This document shows, one piece after another, positions 27,908 through 36,452 of a DNA stretch of 64,000 nucleotides. Where the stretch lies: positions 744,001 to 808,000 of the forward strand of contig CAXXHN010000001.1 of the NCBI GenBank assembly GCA_963663735.2, read 5' to 3'. Source of the DNA: G963663735 sp963663735 (GTDB lineage: Bacteria; Acidobacteriota; UBA6911; RPQK01; JAPXNP01). The position numbers were made by a program, and so were the translations under genes. How positions within the stretch are numbered: the stretch's first letter is position 1; each line of letters begins with the position of its first letter. Below the pieces are notes generated by a model that was not told where the DNA came from, made no database searches, and saw only the letters and a program-made list of their open reading frames with translations.

Positions 27908-28483
27908 ATGTATTCAAAAAAACTATCTAGGGCTTTCGACCTGGCTGCTGAACTTCACCAGGGGCAGGTCCGCAAGGGTTCCGGGGAGCCTTACCTCAGC
28001 CATGTAACTGCGGTTGCCTCCCTGGTTATGAGATATGGTGGAAATGAGGATGAAACAGCCGGAGCGTTCCTGCACGATACGGCCGAAGACTGTGGGGGAG
28101 AGTCAACTCTTTCACTTATCCGCAATGAACTCGGTCCGGAAATAGAAGCAGTTGTGCGGGGATGCAGCGACAGTTTTACCACGCCAAAACCACCCTGGAA
28201 GGAACGGAAGAGCTTTTTCATCAATTCTCTTCCCTCAGCTTCATCCTCAGTCATCCTGGTCTCGAACTGCGACAAGATCCATAACCTGGGTACTATCCTG
28301 GATGACTACCGAACATATGGCGAAGATCTATGGAAACGTTTTCAGGGGAAAAAAGAGGGGACACTCTGGTATTACCGGACCCTTACAAAATTTTATTTGG
28401 AAAAGGGAGCTGGGAGGCCGGCTGACAAGCTGCACAGGATAATGATTTCTCTTGAAAAAGAGCTTTGGAAAAAGACTGAATAA
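27908..28483 (+). CDS. Small HD-domain phosphohydrolase (SpoT/MESH1-type hydrolase domain)
   Basis: A 191-residue single-domain metal-dependent phosphohydrolase. The order of motifs matches the hydrolase half of RelA/SpoT: AAELHQGQVRKGSGEPYLSH near residue 14, GAFLHDTAEDCGG (the HDxxED metal site) near 53, and LVSNCDKIHNLGTIL, which takes the place of the usual ADRLHN motif, near 116. No synthetase, TGS or ACT domain is present. This makes it a candidate small alarmone hydrolase; other nucleotide substrates are equally possible. No Shine-Dalgarno is seen before the ATG; a TATAGT lies six bases upstream. It stands alone on the plus strand. Confidence 0.75.
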   Translation: MYSKKLSRAFDLAAELHQGQVRKGSGEPYLSHVTAVASLVMRYGGNEDETAGAFLHDTAEDCGGESTLSLIRNELGPEIEAVVRGCSDSFTTPKPPWKERKSFFINSLPSASSSVILVSNCDKIHNLGTILDDYRTYGEDLWKRFQGKKEGTLWYYRTLTKFYLEKGAGRPADKLHRIMISLEKELWKKTE

Positions 28484-28522
28484 CCTTGGATTCCTTGTAC
28501 CAAACCGCCGACAGGAGCAACA

Positions 28523-28554
28523 AGCCCAGGGTCTGTCGAGACATACCCTGGGCT
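28523..28554. terminator. Hairpin between the HD gene and hflC, probable terminator
   Basis: Perfect ten-base stem AGCCCAGGGT (28523-28532) with 28545-28554, 12-base loop, in the gap between two convergent genes. There is no T-run, so its strength as an intrinsic terminator is doubtful; it may work with Rho or protect 3' ends. Confidence 0.45.
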
Positions 28555-28633
28555 GCTGCAAATTGTCTCTCCGCTTCTTTCACAACTGGCATTCAATTGC
28601 TGCTGAGCCGAAAAACCATCAGCCGCAAATTAC

Positions 28634-29578
28634 CTACTGTATTTTCTTCAGGTAGCGGAAAACATCACTGTCTGTACTCATGATCAGGGAACTGCTGGAA
28701 TCAGCTGTGCTTTCGTAGGTCTCCAGGCTCTTGAGGAATGAGTAGAAAGCAACATCCCTGTTGTAGGCTTCGGCGTATATATTCGTTGCCTTGGCATCTG
28801 CGTCGCCTCTCACTTCTTCGGCCTCACGGTAAGCATCAGACACAATCTGGGCGAGGTCGCGTTCCCTTTCACCCTTGATACGTGCCGCTTCGCCTTCGCC
28901 TTCCGAACGGTACCGCTGTGCTATCCTTTTCCTCTCGGCTATCATCCGGTCAAAAACATCCTTTTGAACCTCTGAAACATAGTTAATCCGCTTAAGCCTC
29001 AGGTCCATTATTTCAATCCCCAGGTCAGAAGCTCTTTCCTGGGCTCTAGCAAGGATTTCCTTGGTGATTGCTTCCCGTCCAAACTCAATTTCCGCAAGTA
29101 TCGCGGTTTCCTCTCCCGGCTCAATCGAATCAGCAATTATTGCCTCACGCGGCCTGTTGGTACTCCTCACTACCTCGACCAGGTTTTGCCTGGCCACAGA
29201 ACTGCGGGTCTCGCCATCGAGGATATCGTCCAGGCGGGACTGGGCGCCCATCTCATCCCGGAGGCGCTGGAAAAATAAAAGAGGATCACTTATTCTCCAG
29301 CGGGCATAGGTATTTACCCAGATAAAACGCTTGTCTTTCGTGGGAACCTGGTTGGGGTCCCCATCCCATTCTAGAAAACGCTTATCGAAATAGTTGGTTT
29401 TCTGGATAAAAGGAATTTTGAGATGGAGGCCGGGACTGTCAATGGGCTGGTCTACGGGTTCCCCGAACTGAGTGATAATCACCTGCTGAGTTTCATACAC
29501 AGAGTAAATAGAGGAGTTCAGCAGTACAAGGCCCAAAAAAATGGCAACGGCTAAAATGATTGCTTTTGGCTGTTTCAT
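28634..29578 (-). CDS. hflC: HflC, membrane SPFH/stomatin-family protein
   Basis: A 314-residue SPFH-family protein with one N-terminal membrane segment (IILAVAIFLGLVLLNSSIYS) and the SPFH core exposed outside the cytoplasm. With HflK it forms a large cage that encloses and regulates the FtsH protease. Seen are YETQQVIITQFGEPVDQPIDSPGLHLKIPFIQ and the Glu/Ala/Arg-rich coiled-coil part SEGEGEAARIKGERERDLAQ. Its ATG overlaps the hflK stop by one base (TAATG), so the two are translationally coupled. The C-terminal hydrophobic SFLKSLETYE segment is typical. Confidence 0.92.
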   Translation of the reverse strand: MKQPKAIILAVAIFLGLVLLNSSIYSVYETQQVIITQFGEPVDQPIDSPGLHLKIPFIQKTNYFDKRFLEWDGDPNQVPTKDKRFIWVNTYARWRISDPLLFFQRLRDEMGAQSRLDDILDGETRSSVARQNLVEVVRSTNRPREAIIADSIEPGEETAILAEIEFGREAITKEILARAQERASDLGIEIMDLRLKRINYVSEVQKDVFDRMIAERKRIAQRYRSEGEGEAARIKGERERDLAQIVSDAYREAEEVRGDADAKATNIYAEAYNRDVAFYSFLKSLETYESTADSSSSLIMSTDSDVFRYLKKIQ

Positions 29579-30624
29579 TATTCACCTCCAGTCTTCTGCG
29601 CTGGTCGATTTCCTCCAGCGGCTCCCGCTGTAAGGCTTTTAAAGGTGTCCATGGGCAAGAGAGGAAGAACGCCATCAGCGTCACTGTCCAGTATCAGTTT
29701 CCCGCCATACAGGGGCAGGATCTTCTGCATGGTTTCCAGGTACATCCTTTGCCTGGTTACCTGCGGAGCCTTCCGGTAAGCGGCCTGCAGGACCTTGAAA
29801 CGGGCGGCATCCCCCTCTGCCCTGTTAACACGGTCCACGGCATAACCTTCAGACTGAAGGATCTGCTGCTGGGCTTCACCCCTGGCCCGGGGAATAACCT
29901 CATTATATTCTGCCTTGGCCTCATTAATCATCCGGTCCATCTGCTGCTGGGCCTGGTTAACCTCGTCCCAGGATGGTTTGACCGGGTCCGGAGGATTGAC
30001 ATCCTGCAGCACCACCTGATCGACATTGATTCCAATCTCATATTGATCGCACAGTTCCTGCAATTTCTGCTGGACACTGACCTCGATTTCCTGCCTGCCG
30101 ACAGTCAGGACTTCCGTAACGGTCCTGTCCCCGATAGTCTGCCTCATCATGGCTTCGGTCATGTTCCGAAAAGTCTCGGTCCGGTTCCTGACCTTGAACA
30201 AGTATTTATATGGATCCGTAACACGGTACTGGACAATCCACTCGACCACCGCGACATTAAGATCCCCGGTCAGCATCAGGGACTCCTCAGTAAGACGCCG
30301 TTCAGCGTACTGGGTCCTTACACCTGCCTCAAGGGTCCTGAATCCAAACTCCTCCTTAAGCTGCCGCTGCACCTGGACCTTGAGCACTTCCTCGGCAAAC
30401 GGTATTTTCAGGTGGAGTCCGGGATCTGTTTTCCGGATATACTTTCCAAACCTCAAAACCACGCCGACTTCTTCAGGCTGCACCTGGTAAAAACTTCCAA
30501 ATACAATTATCAATCCCAGGACTACGGCCAGTCCTGTCACAATTGATTTCCCTGAAAAATGGGGGAGTTTGATATTCTTGAGCCCCTCAAGGTCAATATC
30601 AATGACATTCCTGTTGTTATCCAT
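29578..30624 (-). CDS. hflK: HflK, membrane SPFH/stomatin-family protein
   Basis: A 348-residue partner of HflC. After about 25 cytoplasmic residues there is one membrane span (GLAVVLGLIIVFGSFYQVQ), then the SPFH domain PEEVGVVLRFGKYIRKTDPGLHLKIPF and a long coiled-coil region (QQQMDRMINEAKAEYNEVIPRARGEAQQQ). The C-terminal tail is Gly/Asn-rich. ATG 30624 is preferred over GTG 30627 because GAGGTG lies just before it at better spacing. FtsH, which this complex controls, is not in the window. Confidence 0.92.
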   Translation of the reverse strand: MDNNRNVIDIDLEGLKNIKLPHFSGKSIVTGLAVVLGLIIVFGSFYQVQPEEVGVVLRFGKYIRKTDPGLHLKIPFAEEVLKVQVQRQLKEEFGFRTLEAGVRTQYAERRLTEESLMLTGDLNVAVVEWIVQYRVTDPYKYLFKVRNRTETFRNMTEAMMRQTIGDRTVTEVLTVGRQEIEVSVQQKLQELCDQYEIGINVDQVVLQDVNPPDPVKPSWDEVNQAQQQMDRMINEAKAEYNEVIPRARGEAQQQILQSEGYAVDRVNRAEGDAARFKVLQAAYRKAPQVTRQRMYLETMQKILPLYGGKLILDSDADGVLPLLPMDTFKSLTAGAAGGNRPAQKTGGE

Positions 30625-30697
30625 CACACCTCACTTCCTGCTCTCAACTCTACCACAATTATCCAGAGCTTACAGGCCGCAGTTTTCAGGCCCGCAT

Positions 30698-30725
30698 ATT
30701 GCAGATTGTGGATTGCGAATTTCTC
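30698..30725. repeat. Degenerate 7-bp array between hflK and the HAD gene
   Basis: Four consecutive units with a seven-base period: ATTGCAG, ATTGTGG, ATTGCGA, ATTTCTC. It lies in the divergent gap and belongs to the same period-7 style as the arrays at 56818, 57306 and 59475. Confidence 0.55.
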
Positions 30726-30788
30726 TTGGGTTAAAGCTACTCGAAAACCGTCACTTCCCATACCTGCGACCTTCAGCCGGAAATATCG

Positions 30789-30794
30789 TACAAT
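30789..30794 (+). promoter_or_regulatory. -10 box of the HAD phosphatase gene
   Basis: TACAAT at 30789-30794 ends nine bases before the ATG at 30804. No Shine-Dalgarno is visible between them and the -35 region is poor. The spacing matches the leaderless pattern at other genes here. Confidence 0.35.
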
Positions 30795-30803
30795 GCCTGA
30801 ATC

Positions 30804-31424
30804 ATGTATAAACTGGTTGTTTTTGATTGCGACGGAACTCTCTTCGATACCCGCATGGACATAACTGATTCGGTTAATTACGCCCGAAGGCATTTTTGTC
30901 TTCCTGAGCTTTCCCTGGAAAATGTGACTTCATTTGTTGGTAATGGTGTAAGTGTCCTGGCTGAGAAGTCTTTCAGTGGTACAGGCATTGAAACCGGGGA
31001 TGCCCTGGAAAAAATTATGGAGTACTACTCCAGTCATTCTTCCGATAAAGCCGTACTCTATGAAGGGGTCACCGAAACCCTGTCCCACCTGAAAAACATC
31101 CTGGCTATCATTTCCAATAAACCTCAAAAACTGGTTGATGAACTGCTGGTTAATCACGGAATCGAAAAATTCTTCCAGGATGTAATTGGTGGAGACACCT
31201 TTGAAAACCGGAAACCAGATCCGGCCCCCCTTTGCTACCTGATGGCAAAGCATGGGGCCAATCCGGAAGAAACCATAGTAATCGGAGATCATTCCCCTGA
31301 TATAGAAATGGCAAAAAACGCTGGGGTTCCTTCTATTTACTGTAATTATGGATTTTTTGGAAATGATACCCTGGGAGCAGATTACTCCATAAACCGGTTC
31401 CCTGAACTTCTCAAATTCATCTAA
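30804..31424 (+). CDS. HAD-superfamily phosphatase (phosphoglycolate phosphatase-like)
   Basis: A 206-residue HAD hydrolase of subfamily IA. Motif I is VFDCDGTLFDTRMD with the nucleophile Asp near residue 7, motif II is IISNKPQK near 103, the motif III lysine lies in ENRKPDPAPL, and motif IV is IGDHSPDIEMAKNAG near 155. The small alpha-helical cap follows motif I. The closest known type is Gph, which removes 2-phosphoglycolate produced during DNA repair or photorespiration, but HAD specificity cannot be read from motifs alone. It is divergent from hflKC and convergent with the DUF1080 gene. Confidence 0.82.
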   Translation: MYKLVVFDCDGTLFDTRMDITDSVNYARRHFCLPELSLENVTSFVGNGVSVLAEKSFSGTGIETGDALEKIMEYYSSHSSDKAVLYEGVTETLSHLKNILAIISNKPQKLVDELLVNHGIEKFFQDVIGGDTFENRKPDPAPLCYLMAKHGANPEETIVIGDHSPDIEMAKNAGVPSIYCNYGFFGNDTLGADYSINRFPELLKFI

Positions 31425-31444
31425 CCGGTTTTTTTCAGCTGCTG

Positions 31445-32569
31445 CTAGTCCCCCAGGGGTTTGATCCTTACGTCTTTAAACTCCAGCCTGGCGCCTTTCT
31501 GGTGCATCTGCAGGGCAACATTGCCTTTATCCGGAAGATCCATTTTGTATGATTCAGCAACCAGCCAGCCATTAACCCTGGCGGCAATGTATGAACCTGT
31601 TGATACAACTTCCAGCAAGTACCATTCATCGTCACCGCACATCAGGCGGTCTGCCGGAACGAATCCGTATATGCTCCCGGTCTGGTTGGTTACATCGGGA
31701 ACGCTGTAAATCTGGATTTCATAACCCCGGTTCCTGTCCCCCGATCCCCAGCGCACATTTAGACCGCCATTGGCATAGTGGGAACTTTTGACATAGGTCT
31801 GGAAAACATATGAACTGAACTCTTCATCAGAAATCAGGAATCCGTCACCACCGGTTGAGACCACCTTTTCTCCCTCGGCAAACCATTTGGCTTTACCCTG
31901 TACAGTCCAGCCCGCAAGATCTTTTCCGTTATAAAGATACTTCCACTCCTCTTTTCCGGGAAGTTCCCTGATTTCGATATTCCGGTAGTGAATTCGGCAA
32001 TTAATATCCTGAAAACCCAGATATCCTTTGCGCAGCCTCCATCGCAAATCCGGATGCTGTGACATATCGGTGTCATGGATAACTGTGCCGTTCATCGAGA
32101 CTTTCAACAAAGGCCAGTCCACCATAATTTCCAAACTGTTCCATTCTCCCAGCTTTTTATTGGCGATTGCCAGGGGTTCCAGCACATCATAAATTGCACC
32201 GGTAGAACGGGCGCCTTCATTGATCTGGTCATGGCGCAAATGCACCTTCATGCCAGCCCTGGAGGCACGCCCATGCAGCGGGGCATGCAGCAGGATGCCT
32301 GTCTCTGTCCATCCATCCACCATGTATTCCAGGCGAAGAATAAAATTTTCATACTCTTTGTCTGATCGAAGCCAGGAAGGATAGTTCTGCGGTGAATCAA
32401 GGATCAGTTCACCGTCTCTGGCTATAAAAGCTCCCGAAGATCCTTCTTCAACCCAGCCGGCAAGATCTTTCCCGTTAAAAAGGGATACAAAACCATCCTG
32501 GGCGAAAAGAGGAACAACTAAAAACAGTGGCACCGCACACAACATCAGGAATAATGGAGTCTTTTTCAT
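31445..32569 (-). CDS. Exported protein with two tandem DUF1080 (3-keto-glycoside hydrolase-like) domains
   Basis: A 374-residue secreted protein. The ATG at 32569 opens directly on a signal peptide (MKKTPLFLMLCAVPLFLV, cleavage near LFAQD); a frame extending further upstream has no support. Two copies of DUF1080 follow: copy 1 starts VSLFNGKDLAGWVEEGS near residue 28, copy 2 starts KYLYNGKDLAGWTVQGK near 208. DUF1080 is a concanavalin-like fold recently linked to beta-elimination or hydrolysis of 3-keto-glycosides made by Gfo/Idh/MocA oxidoreductases. Copy 1 keeps GILLHAPL and the Arg/His-rich KVHLRHDQ, copy 2 keeps GGLNVRWGSGDRNRGYEIQI. Most family proteins have one such domain. Function in the window's exported glycan route is inferred. 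Confidence 0.85.
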   Translation of the reverse strand: MKKTPLFLMLCAVPLFLVVPLFAQDGFVSLFNGKDLAGWVEEGSSGAFIARDGELILDSPQNYPSWLRSDKEYENFILRLEYMVDGWTETGILLHAPLHGRASRAGMKVHLRHDQINEGARSTGAIYDVLEPLAIANKKLGEWNSLEIMVDWPLLKVSMNGTVIHDTDMSQHPDLRWRLRKGYLGFQDINCRIHYRNIEIRELPGKEEWKYLYNGKDLAGWTVQGKAKWFAEGEKVVSTGGDGFLISDEEFSSYVFQTYVKSSHYANGGLNVRWGSGDRNRGYEIQIYSVPDVTNQTGSIYGFVPADRLMCGDDEWYLLEVVSTGSYIAARVNGWLVAESYKMDLPDKGNVALQMHQKGARLEFKDVRIKPLGD

Positions 32570-32700
32570 AAATCCGATTCTACTCTGCGGGGAGAGAGTT
32601 TCAAATGTTTTGTGTAAAATTTTCTCCCGCCCTCCTTGATCAACTATCAGAAATCCCCATCTGACAGTCGGCACTTCCTTGCCTTTTCCTGCTTTTTGAG

Positions 32701-32706
32701 GATAAT
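32701..32706 (+). promoter_or_regulatory. -10 box of aroC
   Basis: GATAAT at 32701-32706 ends nine bases before the aroC ATG; TTGCCT at 32679-32684 is a possible -35 with a 16-base spacer. A GAGG overlaps the -10 region, so a longer mRNA with a Shine-Dalgarno cannot be excluded. Confidence 0.35.
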
Positions 32707-32715
32707 AATATCAAT

Positions 32716-33798
32716 ATGGCAGCAAATACTTTCGGCACCCTCTTCCGGGTGACCACCTGGGGCGAAAGCCACGGAAACACAGTTGGCGCAGTAATTGACG
32801 GATGCCCTCCGGGCCTTGAGATTACTGAAGAAATGATTCAGGTTGAACTGGACCGGCGGAAGCCGGGTCAAAGCAGGATCACCTCGCATCGCAACGAAGG
32901 AGACCAGGTTAGAATCCTGAGCGGAGTTTTCGAGGGGAAAACCCTGGGAACCCCTCTGGCCATGGAAGTCGAAAACCAGGAATACCGGCCCAAAGATTAC
33001 CAGGCCATGAAGGATGTTTTTCGTCCATCACACGCTGACATGACCTACGAGGCCAAATTCGGGCTCAGGGCCTGGCCAGGAGGAGGAAGGTCCAGTGCCA
33101 GGGAGACCATCGGGCGGGTTGCAGCCGGAGCCGTTGCCCGTGTGTGGCTGCAGCAGAAATTCAATCTTGAAATTGTCGCCTGGGTGGAGCAGGTAAAAAA
33201 TTTAATTACCGGGTCCACAGACTACGCAACGGTCAGCAGGGAAGATGTGTATGCCAATGATGTACGGTGTCCTGATCCTGTAGTGGCCGCAAAAATGGCG
33301 GAGTTAATCGACCATACCCGCAAAGACTGTGATTCAGTAGGAGGAGTGATAAAGGTTATCATCCGTAACTGTCCACCAGGATGGGGGGAGCCTGTCTTCG
33401 ATCGGATGGATGCGGTTCTGGCCCATGCTTTCATGTCAATTCCTGCGACCAAGGGAATTGAAATAGGGAGTGGTTTCAGCTGCGCCTTGATGACCGGGTC
33501 AGAGCATAACGATCCATTTCACATGGAAAACGGCCGGGTAGTGACAGATACCAATTTCAGTGGAGGCATCCAGGGCGGGATATCCAACGGAATGCTGGTT
33601 ACTGCCAGGATAGCTTTTAAGCCAACTGCTACCATAGCCCGTCCCCAGCAGACTGTCACGAGCACGGGGGAACCATTCATACTTACGGCCAAAGGGCGCC
33701 ATGATCCATGCGTCCTGCCCAGGGCGGTTCCGGTTGTGGAAGCCATGGCCGCTCTCAGCATGGCTGATCTGGCCATGCAGCAGGCAGCCAGGAGTTAG
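32716..33798 (+). CDS. aroC: Chorismate synthase
   Basis: A 360-residue enzyme that converts EPSP to chorismate using reduced FMN, the last shikimate-pathway step. The N-terminal signature TFGTLFRVTTWGESHGNTVG and VDGCPPGLEIT-like stretch, LDRRKPGQSRITSHRNEGD, RPGHADxT-equivalent RPSHADMTYEAKFG, the GGRSSARETIGRVAAGA motif and SGGIQGGISNG near the C-terminus are all present in order. Length is typical of the bacterial enzyme. It stands alone, divergent from the DUF1080 gene and convergent with the PilT-like gene. Confidence 0.96.
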   Translation: MAANTFGTLFRVTTWGESHGNTVGAVIDGCPPGLEITEEMIQVELDRRKPGQSRITSHRNEGDQVRILSGVFEGKTLGTPLAMEVENQEYRPKDYQAMKDVFRPSHADMTYEAKFGLRAWPGGGRSSARETIGRVAAGAVARVWLQQKFNLEIVAWVEQVKNLITGSTDYATVSREDVYANDVRCPDPVVAAKMAELIDHTRKDCDSVGGVIKVIIRNCPPGWGEPVFDRMDAVLAHAFMSIPATKGIEIGSGFSCALMTGSEHNDPFHMENGRVVTDTNFSGGIQGGISNGMLVTARIAFKPTATIARPQQTVTSTGEPFILTAKGRHDPCVLPRAVPVVEAMAALSMADLAMQQAARS

Positions 33799-33824
33799 CC
33801 GGCTTTACTGCTGAAAAATGCTGG

Positions 33825-34940
33825 CTAGTTAAAAGTCAGGGCTCTCTCAAAATCAGCGGGGCTGGTCGCCGCTGCTTTTGCCGTAGGTACATCAATGATC
33901 CCGGCCTTGTAGAGTTCCATAAGATGCTGATCGAATGTCTGCATTCCATACTCTTTGCGGCCCCTGGATATGTAGTCCTTAATGGACGCCCCTTTATCAG
34001 GATTCTCAATGGCGTCCTGGATTGCCAGAGTCTGCCTCATGATCTCCACAACCGCGATGCGCCCCACCTGGTCGCAACGGCGCAGCAGCCGCTGGGATAT
34101 GACCGCACGCAACGCTTCAGCCAGCCTGGAGCGGATTTCCCTCTGCTCACCTATTTCAAACAGGCTCATCATTCTGCGGATTGTCTTGGGTGCGTCTGTC
34201 GTATGCAGGGTGGAAAGCACCAGGTGCCCGGTTTCCGCCGCTTTCAAAGCAATATCGATAGTCACCTTATCCCTGATTTCACCCACCAGGATAGTGTCAG
34301 GATCCTGGCGCAGGCTTGACCTCAGGGCATCAGCAAAAGAATCAGTGTCGCCTCCTACCTCCCGCTGAATGATGGATGCACTTCTATCCTTGTGCAGAAA
34401 TTCAATAGGATCCTCAATAGTCACGATTTTCTGGGGAAAATGCCGGTTTATTTCGTCAATCATGGCGGCCAGGGTAGTCGTTTTACCAGATCCGGTAATA
34501 CCTGTAACCAGTACCAGTCCGCGCGGTTCATGGGCAATGGTTCGAATTACTTCCGGTAGTTTCAACTCCTCAATTGTAGGCGGTTCAAAAGGAATCATCC
34601 GCAGGACCAGGGAGTAAGTACCCCGCTGGCGGCAGATGTTGACACGATAACGGCACACACCGGGGATTGAATATGAACAGTCCTGCTCTTTCAGCAGTAA
34701 AACCTTGTCATCTACGGCATTCATTGTGCAAAGGTTGCCCATGAGCAGAATGTGCTTGATGATTTCCTTGCCTTCCTCGAGGGTCAGAGGCGGCAAATTG
34801 GAAATTGTACTTATCTGTCCATCCAGGCGAAACCTCCACGGGGCTCCCACGCACATATGAACGTCTGATGCCCCCATATCATGGCATTTTCCCAGGACAT
34901 TACGAAACTTCGCAACAGATTTATTCTCCACTATATTCAT
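33825..34940 (-). CDS. PilT-like type IV pilus retraction ATPase
   Basis: A 371-residue member of the PilT/PilB secretion ATPase superfamily, cytoplasmic hexamers that disassemble type IV pili. Walker A is VTGITGSGKTTTLAAM near residue 143, the Asp box is IVTIEDPIEFLHKD, Walker B is TILVGEIRDKVT and the His box is LSTLHTTDAPKT. The AIRNLIRE motif typical of true PilT is not obvious; the equivalent region reads GASIKDYISRGRKEYGMQTF. An AGGAGG abuts the ATG at 34940 with no spacer, so the in-frame GTG at 34931, better spaced, may be the real start. No pilin or pilB genes are nearby. Confidence 0.85.
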   Translation of the reverse strand: MNIVENKSVAKFRNVLGKCHDMGASDVHMCVGAPWRFRLDGQISTISNLPPLTLEEGKEIIKHILLMGNLCTMNAVDDKVLLLKEQDCSYSIPGVCRYRVNICRQRGTYSLVLRMIPFEPPTIEELKLPEVIRTIAHEPRGLVLVTGITGSGKTTTLAAMIDEINRHFPQKIVTIEDPIEFLHKDRSASIIQREVGGDTDSFADALRSSLRQDPDTILVGEIRDKVTIDIALKAAETGHLVLSTLHTTDAPKTIRRMMSLFEIGEQREIRSRLAEALRAVISQRLLRRCDQVGRIAVVEIMRQTLAIQDAIENPDKGASIKDYISRGRKEYGMQTFDQHLMELYKAGIIDVPTAKAAATSPADFERALTFN

Positions 34941-35041
34941 CCTCCTGACGGATAGATTTTTCCATAAGTATCAAAAAAATGGTATCAGAGGACCATGAAC
35001 AAAAGAATCTTGAAGAATAAAAATAGCAGGATTAACCAGGT

Positions 35042-36367
35042 TTAAGCCAATACTTCCATACCCAGCCTGTCCAGATCCCCCTTTATTTCTCCACTGTCAC
35101 CAACCACCACCACTACCGCGCGATCCGGGTCCAGGATGGTTTCAGCGGCAGTACGGATCTGGCCCGGATCTGTTGCCATCAGATCAGGAATAAATTCATG
35201 ATAATAATTTTCAGGGAGCTTCACCAGGCGCCTGGTCAACTCCATTGAACAAATGGATGATGGGGTCTCCATCTGGCGAAGGAACATGCCGTTTATTTCA
35301 GCCTTGCAGCGATCCAGTTCCTCCGCAGGAACATTCTCCTGCCTCAACCTGTCCATTTCATTGAAGATTTCCCTTACTGAATCGGCGGCAACGCTGTTAT
35401 TAACATTAGTGGAAACCATAAAGGTCCCCGCATAATTGCTCTGCCTCAAAGATGAGTATGCTCCGTAGGTATAACCCTTGTCCTCACGCAAATTCAAAAA
35501 GATCCGGGAGCTTCCGCCTCCCCCGTATACCTGGTTCAGGAGTTTCAGAGACATTATTGCCTTCGATTTTCTGGAGGGGGCAAGCAGCCCGACAAGAATC
35601 CTGACCTGCTGTGATCCGGGCCGGTGTACCAGGCAGATCCTGCGCTTTACCGGAGCAATTGCAGGGACGACCTTGTCAGGAAGGAGCTTCCCCCCGGGCC
35701 TGCCCATAAATCTGTGCGCCAGGGATAAAGAATCCTCTGCTGACAGTGGCCCTGAGAATCCCATAATTCCGGTGGACGGAACAAATCTTTCTTTATAAAA
35801 CTTTTTAATATCCTCAGACTTCAGGTACTCAATAGTAGAGAGACTGACAGTACAGTTTGAAAGAGGGCTGTCGGGGAAAAGCTCACCGTATATCCTCTCT
35901 CTGGCCAGGTAGGATGGATTGGATTTTTGCGAGGCCAGGTACCCCTTCCATCGTACAGATGTTTTTGCCCACTCTTCCTCTGGAAAAACAGCCTGGTTTA
36001 TGATATCGGAAAGAAGATCCAGCGCTTCCTCTATGAAATTTGCAAGGAACTTGAAATGGAGCACCGTGTATTCCAGGAAAACCCTGCAACTATAATCAAT
36101 CGCATATTTATCCATTTCTGACGCTATCTGCCGGGAGGACCTGTTAGCAGTTCCTTCCTTCAGCATGTCAGCCATCAGCTGGGTAATGCCCCTCCTGCCT
36201 TCCGGGTCATGCATCCGTCCAGATGGCAGTCCCAGGACCAGTGATATCCGGGGAAGATAGCCGTCCTCTATGTTTATCACCTTCAGTCCTCCTTCAAGGA
36301 TGGCTGAAGGGATTTCAGGAAAATCCAGATTTTTTACCGGCCCCGGAGGGGGTGGGAAATTTTTCAT
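35042..36367 (-). CDS. M16-family peptidase homologue lacking the zinc motif
   Basis: A 441-residue M16 (insulinase/processing-peptidase fold) protein. The place where HxxEH should be reads RRGITQLMADMLKEGT, so zinc cannot be bound. The C-terminal half keeps the Arg/Tyr pair that completes the active site of the partner: NLREDKGYTYGAYSSLRQ near 300. In bacteria such proteins are encoded beside an active M16 subunit, and the two form a heterodimer. That partner is the next gene upstream at 36453 (85-base gap, same strand). No signal peptide is seen, so it is probably cytoplasmic, with unknown peptide substrates. Confidence 0.85.
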   Translation of the reverse strand: MKNFPPPPGPVKNLDFPEIPSAILEGGLKVINIEDGYLPRISLVLGLPSGRMHDPEGRRGITQLMADMLKEGTANRSSRQIASEMDKYAIDYSCRVFLEYTVLHFKFLANFIEEALDLLSDIINQAVFPEEEWAKTSVRWKGYLASQKSNPSYLARERIYGELFPDSPLSNCTVSLSTIEYLKSEDIKKFYKERFVPSTGIMGFSGPLSAEDSLSLAHRFMGRPGGKLLPDKVVPAIAPVKRRICLVHRPGSQQVRILVGLLAPSRKSKAIMSLKLLNQVYGGGGSSRIFLNLREDKGYTYGAYSSLRQSNYAGTFMVSTNVNNSVAADSVREIFNEMDRLRQENVPAEELDRCKAEINGMFLRQMETPSSICSMELTRRLVKLPENYYHEFIPDLMATDPGQIRTAAETILDPDRAVVVVVGDSGEIKGDLDRLGMEVLA

Positions 36368-36452
36368 AATATCTAGCCAGTATTTCTAAATAGACTGCCC
36401 GCGGCGGCAGGACCTTCATCCCCAACAACCCGCAATGGAAGCTCAGGTCAGT

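Noticed and set aside
29560..30546. A 328-codon plus-strand frame opposite hflK
   Set aside because: It is antisense to a clear SPFH gene; the residues show no family motif and no Shine-Dalgarno is present.
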